Of a stretch of 64,000 bases of DNA, positions 34,475 through 41,995 are shown piece by piece. Made by a program: the position numbers and the translations under genes. The notes beneath the pieces were generated by a model. That model was not told the origin of the DNA and did no database searches. It worked only from the letters and a program-made list of their open reading frames with translations. The DNA comes from HGW-17 sp964516435 (lineage in GTDB: Bacteria; Myxococcota_A; Polyangia; HGW-17), in the NCBI GenBank assembly GCA_964516435.1, contig CAZEZP010000078.1:62001-126000 (forward strand), given 5' to 3'. Each line of letters starts with the position of its first letter. Position 1 is the stretch's first letter.

Positions 34475-35165
34475 GGCTTTCCTCCGCCGGGGCCGTGCAC
34501 AGTTTCGCCAGATGCACGGCCAGCCGCTGCGCCAGGTTCTCCCGGTACTGCGCCTCCAGCGCCCGCCTGCCTTCGGATTCGTGGTCCAGAAACGCCGCTT
34601 CCAGCAGGATGGCCCGCGTATCGGGCGTCGTGATGACGTCGAAGGCGGCCGGGGCCACCTGGACCACACGAAAGCCGTCCGCATCCAGACGCCAGGCCAG
34701 TTTGCGCGCCAGGTTGCGCGAGCCCCGCGCCCACGTGGAGCGCTGCAGTTGCGCCAGATAATGGCCCACCAGGAGTTCCTGGCCTTCCCGGACTCGCGAA
34801 AGCGCCTGGGCCGATGCGGAAAGTTCCTCCTTTGGATGGTAGATTTCGACACCGCTGCGATTGGCCAGCACGCTGGCATTGAAATGGAGGGAAACAAAAC
34901 AGGCGGGCCGCAGGCGCCGCGCCATCTCGGCGCGCTTCCACAGCGACACGGCTTCGTCCGTGCGGCGGGTCAGTTCCGTGCGGATGGAGAGCCCGTTCAG
35001 CGCCTTCTCCAGGCGCAGCGCGAGATCCAGGGTCAACTCCTTCTCCCAGGTGCCATCCAGCGCCCTCGCCCCGTAATTCGTGCCCCCATGCCCGGGATCG
35101 ATGAGCACGTCGACGGGCATTACGAAATGCCACATGGAAAACCACCAGATCGCCAGAGGATACAT
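34464..35165 (-). CDS. N-acetylmuramoyl-L-alanine amidase
   Basis: Cuts the bond between muramic acid and the stem peptide in peptidoglycan. A 233-residue Amidase_3 domain protein: the zinc site IDPGHGG, ELTLDLALRLEKAL with the second ligand, SLHFNAS, and the C-terminal catalytic LEAAFLDHE. The N-terminus (MYPLAIWWFSMW) is hydrophobic and may be a signal or membrane anchor. The ATG at 35165 has AAGGAG nine bases upstream. It converges with the rhomboid gene, overlapping it by 11 bases. A 10-bp palindrome lies upstream. Confidence 0.9.
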   Translation of the reverse strand: MYPLAIWWFSMWHFVMPVDVLIDPGHGGTNYGARALDGTWEKELTLDLALRLEKALNGLSIRTELTRRTDEAVSLWKRAEMARRLRPACFVSLHFNASVLANRSGVEIYHPKEELSASAQALSRVREGQELLVGHYLAQLQRSTWARGSRNLARKLAWRLDADGFRVVQVAPAAFDVITTPDTRAILLEAAFLDHESEGRRALEAQYRENLAQRLAVHLAKLCTAPAEESLTW

Positions 35166-35183
35166 GGTTATTCTCTCCTTACA

Positions 35184-35193
35184 TGTGTACACA
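35184..35193. promoter_or_regulatory. 10-bp palindrome upstream of the amidase
   Basis: TGTGTACACA is perfectly symmetric and lies 19 bases ahead of the amidase ATG, between an AT-rich promoter-like tract and the ribosome site. It could be an operator. Confidence 0.3.
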
Positions 35194-35303
35194 ATATATG
35201 ACGTATGTAGGATTTGCAAATTTCCACCGCTCACCCTGCTTTTTTACCTGAAATGCCTCGTATTTTTTCTTATTTGGCCAGCAGGAATTTTGGGTGAATG
35301 GAA

Positions 35304-36083
35304 TCAAAAATTCAGGATGCGCAGTGACTGCGCCATCGTCTCGCGCGGATTCTTTCCCAGTTCGTTGGGGTAGCCGAACGGCGAGATTTCCCAGGGGATG
35401 GCGTGCGGAAGCAGGGAAAAGAGGAATCGGGCATGCAAATGCCCGGATGTGACGTACGTCACCCGGGGATGGCGCAGGATGACGTCGCCCAGCCGGTCGG
35501 AACCCATGTAGGGGCGCAGATCTTCATGAATGTTGCCCGCCAGCAGGCGCAAGAACGGCACCGTGTGCGTGGCCACGAAGATGCGGTCCGCCATCGCGTC
35601 GGCCTTCTGGAGTTGGGATTCCAGCAAATCCACCTGCCAGGCCAGCACATCGGCGGGCGATGGAAAATCCGGCCAGACACAGGCCGTTGCATCCGCCGCC
35701 TGCAACTGCCCCGCCGGATATCCCTCGTACCAGCCGGTGACGCCCACGAACGCGATGTCGCCGATCTTCACGGGCTCCAGGCCCAGATACCGCGCCTCCG
35801 CGGTCGCCGCCACGCGGGGCAGGACGGTCTCATACAGTTGGCGGCTGGTCATGGCGCCCGTGGTTTCGTTGACCCAGAGATCGTGGTTCCCAGGCAGGAA
35901 CAGCACGTGCTCCACGATGTCGCGCAGCCGCCGCAGGGCGGCTCCCAGCCGCGAAAAGCCGGAAAAGAGATCCCCGCCCAGCACCAATACGTCCACGGAC
36001 ACCTCCCGCAGGCGGTCCTCCAGCACCGGAAGCAGGCCGGCGTTGTGATCGAAATGCAGATCCGAGATGAATGCGACTTTCAA
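35304..36083 (-). CDS. Metallophosphoesterase
   Basis: A 259-residue calcineurin-type phosphoesterase. Metal-site motifs are in order: SDLHFDHN (near residue 8), GGDLFSG, LPGNHDLW, ATHTVPF and SGHLHARF. These bind two metal ions. The substrate cannot be told. The first domain motif begins at residue 8, so the TTG at 36083 with AGGA upstream is the best start. An in-frame ATG at 36215 would add 44 residues with no family likeness and would cross a strong hairpin. It is downstream of nothing obvious and divergent from a Cys-rich lipoprotein. Confidence 0.87.
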   Translation of the reverse strand: MKVAFISDLHFDHNAGLLPVLEDRLREVSVDVLVLGGDLFSGFSRLGAALRRLRDIVEHVLFLPGNHDLWVNETTGAMTSRQLYETVLPRVAATAEARYLGLEPVKIGDIAFVGVTGWYEGYPAGQLQAADATACVWPDFPSPADVLAWQVDLLESQLQKADAMADRIFVATHTVPFLRLLAGNIHEDLRPYMGSDRLGDVILRHPRVTYVTSGHLHARFLFSLLPHAIPWEISPFGYPNELGKNPRETMAQSLRILNF

Positions 36084-36102
36084 TTTCGAGAATTCCTGTC
36101 GC

Positions 36103-36125
36103 CCGGAAGAAATTTCTTCTTCCGG
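36103..36125. other. Perfect 9-bp hairpin just upstream of the metallophosphoesterase
   Basis: CCGGAAGAA and TTCTTCCGG pair around a five-base loop, starting 19 bases upstream of the preferred TTG start on the minus strand. It supports a downstream start and may be a leader hairpin or an operator. Confidence 0.45.
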
Positions 36126-36337
36126 AAGCCTGAATATAAAGCAGGCGGCCGCGTACTGACAGCTGAAAATGCGGCCGTCGGAACGGCACTGGAACCGTTC
36201 CCCGCACGGTTTCATTCCGTGTTTTTTTCATCTTCGGAAAAAAAACGTGCCAACCCCGCATTTTCGTGGTATGAACTCTGCCGAATGAACGGGCAAGTCT
36301 CGCATCCGACTTTGCCATAACCATAAGGAGGTTCGTC

Positions 36338-37030
36338 ATGAAACGTCTTTTTGTTTTCACATCCCTGCTGGCCACCATCTTTTCGTTCTCTGCTTGCAAT
36401 TCTTCGGACTCCATCATCACTTGCGATCGCTATGACCGCTGGCTGGCGTCCTGCAGCATGTGCTCCACGACCATTTCGTGCGAGAACAACTACGACAGCC
36501 TGGCGCCCACGGTCCAGATCGACCTCGACGACTGCGCCGACAACGTCCTGCTGGACAACATTGGTGTTTGCGGCTCTGCCAGCCCGAGCTGGAATGCCGC
36601 CATCGAGGAGTGCCTGGACCTCGGCGCCCAGTATCTGGGCATCGTCTGCAACTACGACGTCTGCGGCGACGGCGCCTGCACCGGCGCTGAAAACCCGGCC
36701 AACTGCCCCGAGGACTGCGTCGTGGACACCTGCGGCGACGGCGCCTGCCAGACCAACGAAGACCCCGTGGTTTGCCCCGAGGACTGCGCCTATCTCGTGT
36801 GCGACGACTATCAGGACTGGCTGGAGACCTGCTTCGTGGACTGCACCGCGGCGGACACCTGTGACGCCGAATACGCCACCCTGGATGCCGCCACCGCCGA
36901 CTCCGTGTGGGATTGCGCCGTGCTGCTCGCAGACGCCGCTGCCGCCGGCCAGTGCGCCGACAACATCAACGGCGCCTGCGACGTGATGCTCGAGGAAGAA
37001 CTCGGCTCCTTCGGTTCCTGCACCTACTAG
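36338..37030 (+). CDS. Lipoprotein with internally duplicated Cys-rich domains
   Basis: A 230-residue exported protein with a textbook AAGGAGG site seven bases before the ATG. The lipid cysteine is Cys20 in FSFSAC. The mature protein has two copies of a helical domain (YDRWLASC and YQDWLETC starts, then CxxxxxC pairs, both ending near a GVCGS or GACDV turn). Between them lie two CGDGACxxxE...CPEDC units, which look like small disulfide knots. There are over 20 cysteines, all consistent with an oxidising compartment. The family is unknown to me. It is a single-gene unit with its own leader. Confidence 0.82.
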   Translation: MKRLFVFTSLLATIFSFSACNSSDSIITCDRYDRWLASCSMCSTTISCENNYDSLAPTVQIDLDDCADNVLLDNIGVCGSASPSWNAAIEECLDLGAQYLGIVCNYDVCGDGACTGAENPANCPEDCVVDTCGDGACQTNEDPVVCPEDCAYLVCDDYQDWLETCFVDCTAADTCDAEYATLDAATADSVWDCAVLLADAAAAGQCADNINGACDVMLEEELGSFGSCTY

Positions 37031-37113
37031 TCCATCCTTCCGCCGCGTCCGCATGGACGCCATGAATCCCCACCAGCTTGCCTTGGCTGAAAAAATGCCT
37101 ATGATGCCGCTCC

Positions 37114-37941
37114 ATGCCGGAGACGCAGCGCTCGATCGTCATCGATGGAATCCGTCTGGAACTGGCCCTGCCGGTGGAACTGGATACCCGCTGGACGGGC
37201 CGGGACGATCTTCTGCGCCAGGTGGAAGCCGCCTGGATGGTGGTGGAACCCTCGGATCTGCCGCTGTCTCCCCGCATCGTGGGACCGCCGGGAACCGGAA
37301 AGACCACGCTCGCCTACAGCGCAGCCGTCCGGCGCGGGCAGGAAGCATATTTTTTCCAGGCCACCATGGACACCCGCCCGGAGGATCTCATCGTGCAGCC
37401 CGTGCTGTCGGGCGCATCCGAAATCAAGTACGTCGCATCCTCCCTGCTGACGGCTGTCATCCGGGGCGGCGCATGCATCCTCGACGAGGGCAACCGCATG
37501 AGCGAAAAAGCATGGGCTTCGCTGGCGCCGCTTCTGGACCAGCGCCGCTACGTGGAAAGCGTGGTGACCGGACTGCGCATCCACGCACACCCGGATTTCC
37601 GCTTCTGCACCACCATGAACACGGATGCCTCCACGTTCGACCTCCCGGAGTACATCCACTCGCGTCTGCAGCCGCAGATTCACGTGGATTTTCCGGATGC
37701 CGACGAGGAAATGGCGATTCTGGCCAGCCAACTCCCCTTCGTGAATGAAAAGGCCATGCGGACCGTGGTCGAATTCCTGCAGAAGGCGCACCGGGCCGGC
37801 GCCCCCTGGTCCGTGCGCGACGGCATCCAGGCGCTGCGCTATGCAGCCAAGTTGGGAAAACTGGAACAAAGTGGCCTCGAACATTTTTTAAATCACGCTA
37901 TTGTGCACGTCTGCGGGGAAGACGCGGCAGAGTGGATTTGA
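37114..37941 (+). CDS. MoxR/CbbQ-like AAA+ ATPase
   Basis: A 275-residue ATPase of the AAA_5/MoxR group. Walker A is GPPGTGKTTLA (about residue 57), Walker B CILDEGNRM, sensor-1 TMNTD, and an arginine-finger region lies in YIHSRLQPQ. These proteins remodel or activate partners, usually a VWA-domain protein encoded beside them. No VWA gene is visible here; the next gene, four bases later, is a sensor-kinase-like protein. The start ATG at 37114 has no good ribosome site. The pairing with the kinase-like protein suggests a joint signalling role, which is an inference. Confidence 0.85.
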   Translation: MPETQRSIVIDGIRLELALPVELDTRWTGRDDLLRQVEAAWMVVEPSDLPLSPRIVGPPGTGKTTLAYSAAVRRGQEAYFFQATMDTRPEDLIVQPVLSGASEIKYVASSLLTAVIRGGACILDEGNRMSEKAWASLAPLLDQRRYVESVVTGLRIHAHPDFRFCTTMNTDASTFDLPEYIHSRLQPQIHVDFPDADEEMAILASQLPFVNEKAMRTVVEFLQKAHRAGAPWSVRDGIQALRYAAKLGKLEQSGLEHFLNHAIVHVCGEDAAEWI

Positions 37942-37945
37942 CGCC

Positions 37946-40258
37946 ATGTCTTTTTCTGCCCTCCTCGAAAACCAGTTCCGCCACTTCCCCAATGGCCTGT
38001 GCCTGTGCACCTTCCATCGCGGCAACGATGGCGCCATTTCCGGCGCCGTCCCCGTGGCCGTCAACGATGCCTTCTGCCGGCAGGCGGAACGAACGGAAGC
38101 GGAAATCCTGAATGCGCCATTGGCATCGCTGTTCCGCAACTTCCTGCTGGTCACCCGCAAGTATTTCGACAGCCTGCACCAGGTGGGGCAGAGCTTCACC
38201 GTGGAACTGCTCCTGGAACCCGTCCACCGGCCGCTCACCGTCACGGTGACGCTTCTGGACGCCGAGCACTTCCTGCTGGCGCTGGAAAACGCTACCGAGA
38301 ACCAGAACACCGAGGCCGCCCTCCTGAGCATCGGGGAGATGTGGGCCTTCTCTCTGGAAGGCGAGGGCGACGGCGTGTGGGACTGGGAAATTCCGCAGAA
38401 GACCATCCACTACAGCCGCCGCTTCAAGGAAATCCTGGGCATCCAGGAAGAAGGCCTGGATTTCGATGACTTCGATTTCAAGGATCGCCTCCACCCCGAC
38501 GAGGTGGATGCCGTTTCCAGGGCCATCCACGAGCACGTCAAGGGAATGACCTCGTACTATGCCCGCGAGCACCGCATGCGCACCGACGAGGGCACCTACA
38601 AGTGGGTCCTCACCCGCGGCAAGGTCATCAAGCGTTCCGCCGAGGGTCGTGCTCTGCGCATGCTGGGCACGCTCACGGACATCTCGGAGCGCCGCCTCAT
38701 CACGGAAGCCCTGCAGCGCTCCCAGCAATGGCTGGCCGCCTTCTTCCAGAACCGGGCCCACGGCTTCTGCGTCCTGGACCGGCAGAACCACCTGTTTCTG
38801 GTCAACGAGACGCTGGCCGGCATGGTGGGCAGCGTCCCCTCGGGGCTGTCGAACCGCAAGTTCACGTCCATCGTCTTTCCAGCGGACTGGCAGGCGCACG
38901 TGTCCGCGGCGCTCTCCCGCATCTGGAATTCCCAGTCCACCTCGGCCCGCATGGAGATCCGCCTGCAGGGCGAAAAACTGCTCTGGGTGGAATGCTCGCT
39001 GTCTCCCATCGTGGATATGAACCGCCAGGTGGAAGCCGTGGCCGCCATCTTCACCGACATCACCGAGCGCAAGCAGACGGCGGCCGCGCTGCAGATGGAG
39101 CAGGAAAAACTGCGCCGGTCCTCCTGGCTGCTGGAGCGCCGCGTCCAGGAACTGACCTGCCTGTACGAGGTGGTCAGCATTCTCGAGCAGGTGAACATTC
39201 CCCTCGAGGAGAAACTGCAATCCGTCATCGACACCATCCCGGAAGCCTTCCAGTCGCCGGAGCACACCAGCGCCCGTCTGGATGTGGATGGGCGCGTCTT
39301 CTGCTCGAAAGGCTTCGCCGTGCACGAGCACAGCCGCATCCACCCGTTCTTTTTCGGAAAAAACCGCAGGGGACTGCTGGAAGTGTTCGTGGACGCCCGG
39401 TTCTCTCCCCCCGGCGAGCAGTATTTCCTGGATGAGGAACAGGCTTTCCTGCAATCGGTCGCCACGCAACTCGTGCTGGCGCTGGAACAGCACCAGACGG
39501 CCGAAGACAACCAGTTCCTCAGTTCACGGTTGCGCCAGTCGCAGCGCGCGGAGGCGGTGGGGCGACTCACCCAGACCATCGCCGACGATTTCCGGGACGT
39601 GCTCGCCCGCATCGGAGAGGGACTCAAACGCCATTGCAGCGATTTGCACCCGCAGGCCCGCGGATTGATGGAAGACGCCCTGCTGGACGGCAACCGCCTG
39701 CTCGGTTTTCTGGCCTTCTTCTCCCAGAACCGGAAACTGCAGGCGCAACCGGTCCATCCCCTGCGCCTGCTCGAGCCCGTGGTGGCCCGCTTCAATCTTC
39801 GCCATGCGCCACGCATCCGGTTCCATCTGCATTGCACCGACGACGTGCGCGAAATCCCGCTGGATGCGGAATGGGTCGCGATGGCCGCCGACCAGTTGCT
39901 GCAGAATGCGGCCGACAGCATTCCGGGAGACGGAGACGTCCACGTGCGTCTCTCCCGCGTGCAACAGGATGAAAATCCATCCGAGCCGATTGCGAAAGGT
40001 CCTTATCTGCAGTTGCAGGTCGCCGATACGGGCACCGGCATGACGCCGGACGAGATGTCGCACCTGTTCGAGCCCTTCCATTCCACCAAGAGCCATCGCC
40101 GGAACGCCGGACTGGGCCTCTTCGTCTCGCTGGGGGTGGTCCGGATGCATGGCGGCACCATCCGGGTGCATTCGCAAAAAGGACATGGTTCCGTCTTCTC
40201 CTGCCTGTTTCCGGAAACAAAGAACTCCGCCCCTGGCGGCGACTCCCACTCGAGCTGA
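37946..40258 (+). CDS. Multi-PAS sensor kinase lacking the phosphoacceptor histidine
   Basis: A 770-residue cytoplasmic protein. Three PAS domains (about 1-110, 130-245 and 255-375; the second has EGDGVWDWEI) are followed by a GAF-like region (about 385-520), then a DHp helix and a histidine-kinase-like ATPase domain (LLQNAADSIPG, DTGTGM, GLGLFVSLGVVRMHGG). The DHp motif reads AVGRLTQTIADDF, where relatives have AHDF, so the acceptor histidine is Asp547. The ATPase motifs are kept. It may be a nonphosphorylating pseudokinase, bind ATP, or pass phosphate elsewhere. It is cotranscribed with the AAA ATPase four bases upstream. Confidence 0.9.
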   Translation: MSFSALLENQFRHFPNGLCLCTFHRGNDGAISGAVPVAVNDAFCRQAERTEAEILNAPLASLFRNFLLVTRKYFDSLHQVGQSFTVELLLEPVHRPLTVTVTLLDAEHFLLALENATENQNTEAALLSIGEMWAFSLEGEGDGVWDWEIPQKTIHYSRRFKEILGIQEEGLDFDDFDFKDRLHPDEVDAVSRAIHEHVKGMTSYYAREHRMRTDEGTYKWVLTRGKVIKRSAEGRALRMLGTLTDISERRLITEALQRSQQWLAAFFQNRAHGFCVLDRQNHLFLVNETLAGMVGSVPSGLSNRKFTSIVFPADWQAHVSAALSRIWNSQSTSARMEIRLQGEKLLWVECSLSPIVDMNRQVEAVAAIFTDITERKQTAAALQMEQEKLRRSSWLLERRVQELTCLYEVVSILEQVNIPLEEKLQSVIDTIPEAFQSPEHTSARLDVDGRVFCSKGFAVHEHSRIHPFFFGKNRRGLLEVFVDARFSPPGEQYFLDEEQAFLQSVATQLVLALEQHQTAEDNQFLSSRLRQSQRAEAVGRLTQTIADDFRDVLARIGEGLKRHCSDLHPQARGLMEDALLDGNRLLGFLAFFSQNRKLQAQPVHPLRLLEPVVARFNLRHAPRIRFHLHCTDDVREIPLDAEWVAMAADQLLQNAADSIPGDGDVHVRLSRVQQDENPSEPIAKGPYLQLQVADTGTGMTPDEMSHLFEPFHSTKSHRRNAGLGLFVSLGVVRMHGGTIRVHSQKGHGSVFSCLFPETKNSAPGGDSHSS

Positions 40259-40262
40259 ATCG

Positions 40263-40288
40263 AAAAACCGTATCCCATCATGGTTTTT
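40263..40288. terminator. Possible terminator after the sensor kinase
   Basis: AAAAACC pairs with GGTTTTT around a 12-base loop, with extra Ts at the right end. It lies just past the kinase stop. The stem has only two G-C pairs, so it is weak. Confidence 0.35.
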
Positions 40289-40393
40289 TCCATTTCATTT
40301 CCTTCATGCGAGCCATCCCGATCGAAAACTTGCGGTCCGGGATCGCTTGTGGCAGGATGCCCGAACGTCGCAAGACGTGAAGGAGTGTGAGAC

Positions 40394-40606
40394 ATGAATA
40401 CACAGACTCCCGTTCCCGCATGTGAAAATCTGGTTCATTCCTACGACCGCCTGGAGCACGATTTCCAGCGCGCCATCGAAAAACGCCTGATGCGGCGCGG
40501 AGAACAGTACATGGTTCCGCGCATTCTCGAAATCCATGACATTTCCCATCTCGAAACCATCCTCGAGGCACTCCTCGAAGGACAGAACGTCGCCTCCCTC
40601 TGCTAA
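40394..40606 (+). CDS. Small protein of unknown function, 70 residues
   Basis: An ATG with GAAGGAG upstream opens a 70-residue frame in the same direction as the kinase gene. The product is charged and helical (YDRLEHDFQRAIEKRLMRRG, then LETILEALLEGQ), with two cysteines and no signal. It ends 27 bases before the convergent PNP gene. The ribosome site and frame quality suggest a real gene. No family is recognised; it might interact with the kinase-like protein upstream. Confidence 0.62.
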   Translation: MNTQTPVPACENLVHSYDRLEHDFQRAIEKRLMRRGEQYMVPRILEIHDISHLETILEALLEGQNVASLC

Positions 40607-40633
40607 TTTTATCTTTTGTCTCTACTCATCGGT

Positions 40634-41449
40634 TCAGGGCAGGGCGATGACCAGTTCCCGCACGAAGCGGTGGAACGTCTCGGAAATGGCATTGGCCGTC
40701 TCCTGCACTTCGCCGTGTGAAAGCGGGTGCGGCGAAATGCCGGCCGCGAAGTTGGAAATGCAGGAAATTCCGAGGATGCGCGCGCCCATGTGGTGGGCCG
40801 CGATGGCCTCGGGCACCGTGGACATGCCCACCATCTGCGCGCCCAGGATGCCCATCATGCGGACTTCCGCCGGCGTCTCGTAGCTCGGGCCCATCATGGC
40901 CGCATAGACGCCCTCCTTGAGATCGAGGCCGATGCGCGCGGCGACATCGCGGGCGATCTGGCGCAACTGCGCATCGTAGAGATTGGACATGTCGGGAAAA
41001 CGCGGACCCAGTTCGTCGAAATTGGGACCGCGCAGGGGATTGGCGCCCAGCATGTTGATGTGATCCGAAATCAGGGCCAGATCCCCCGGCTTCATGCCGG
41101 CGAGACCGCCCGCGGCATTCGTGATCACCAGCCGGCCGCAGCCGAGGCGAACCAGCACGCGGGCTGGAAACACCACGGTCTCCAGCGGATGCCCTTCGTA
41201 GTAGTGCACCCGTCCTTGCAGGACGGCCACCGTGTGGGGGCCCAGTTTCCCGACGAACAGGTTGCCGGCATGGCCAGCCACCGTGGAAACGGGAAAATGC
41301 GGAATGTCGGAATAGGGAATCACCACGGGATTCTCGAGTTCCCGGGCGAATCCTCCGAGCCCCGAGCCCAGAATCAGGCCCACGGTGGGATTGGCGGTGA
41401 TTTTCCTGCGGATGAAATCGACGGCTTCGGTGAGTTTCTGCGGTGTCAT
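40634..41449 (-). CDS. punA: Purine nucleoside phosphorylase
   Basis: Splits purine nucleosides with phosphate, giving base and ribose-1-phosphate. A 271-residue trimeric PNP-type enzyme: GSGLGGF, GHAGNLFVG, GRVHYYEGH, NAAGGL, the MGPSYETPAE phosphate/base region, and GISCISN, where Asn fits 6-oxopurine (guanosine/inosine) preference. The length is normal. It is a single gene convergent with the small protein at 40394. Confidence 0.95.
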   Translation of the reverse strand: MTPQKLTEAVDFIRRKITANPTVGLILGSGLGGFARELENPVVIPYSDIPHFPVSTVAGHAGNLFVGKLGPHTVAVLQGRVHYYEGHPLETVVFPARVLVRLGCGRLVITNAAGGLAGMKPGDLALISDHINMLGANPLRGPNFDELGPRFPDMSNLYDAQLRQIARDVAARIGLDLKEGVYAAMMGPSYETPAEVRMMGILGAQMVGMSTVPEAIAAHHMGARILGISCISNFAAGISPHPLSHGEVQETANAISETFHRFVRELVIALP

Positions 41450-41493
41450 GCGGAGAAGTTACACTGTTTCCCTGATGCGAGGCAAGCTGTTCC

Positions 41494-41844
41494 TCAATGC
41501 AGCAGCGGATGGTCCCCACCCGCATCGCTCGGTACGGATGCATCCTCGAAACCGGTGAAGCGGATGCCCATCCCGGTGCAGGCGGCCGGGTGGCCTCCTT
41601 CCCGGTAGGTCATGTAATAGTGGCTTCGCACCACGCCGCGGGCGAGAATGCCTCCCGGATGCCCGATGAGCACATCGATTTCCGTGCCCAGCGGCAATGG
41701 ATCGAAGGTCTGGATGAAGATGCCGCCAGCGGAAATGTTGATACCCAGCGCGGGATATTCTCCATAATCGCGGGAGCGGATGACGACCGGGCAATACACG
41801 CGCCAGCGCGGATTTCTGCGGTTTTCCTGGGTCTGGGGCTGCAT
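41494..41844 (-). CDS. PilZ-domain c-di-GMP receptor
   Basis: A 116-residue single-domain PilZ protein. The c-di-GMP binding parts are RRNPRWRV (an RxxxR box) near residue 10 and NISAGGIFI (the D/NxSxxG box). The start ATG at 41844 has AGGAGG five bases upstream; an earlier in-frame ATG would add nine residues. PilZ proteins bind c-di-GMP to control motility, pili or polymers. It lies 150 bases from the PEGA gene, on the opposite strand, near pilus genes. The exact partner is unknown. Confidence 0.9.
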   Translation of the reverse strand: MQPQTQENRRNPRWRVYCPVVIRSRDYGEYPALGINISAGGIFIQTFDPLPLGTEIDVLIGHPGGILARGVVRSHYYMTYREGGHPAACTGMGIRFTGFEDASVPSDAGGDHPLLH

Positions 41845-41861
41845 GGGCTCCTCCTGCTCGA

Positions 41862-41890
41862 GGTATACCATGCGAATACATAGTCGTCAA
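41862..41890 (-). promoter_or_regulatory. Likely promoter of the PilZ gene
   Basis: On the minus strand TTGACG and TATACC are separated by exactly 17 bases. The -10 box is 18 bases ahead of the ATG, so the leader is short. Confidence 0.5.
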
Positions 41891-41995
41891 ATGTAGGATA
41901 AAAAACAGGCAATTCGACCATGCACGACGCGGAAAAATATGGTAAAAAGCGGCACCGGGCGCCTGGTGCCCGCATACCTTTCATGGAAGATGCAC

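Noticed and set aside
36084..36215. Upstream ATG at 36215 for the metallophosphoesterase
   Set aside because: The added 44 residues have no family likeness, contain a strong hairpin in DNA, and the first motif lies right after the TTG at 36083.
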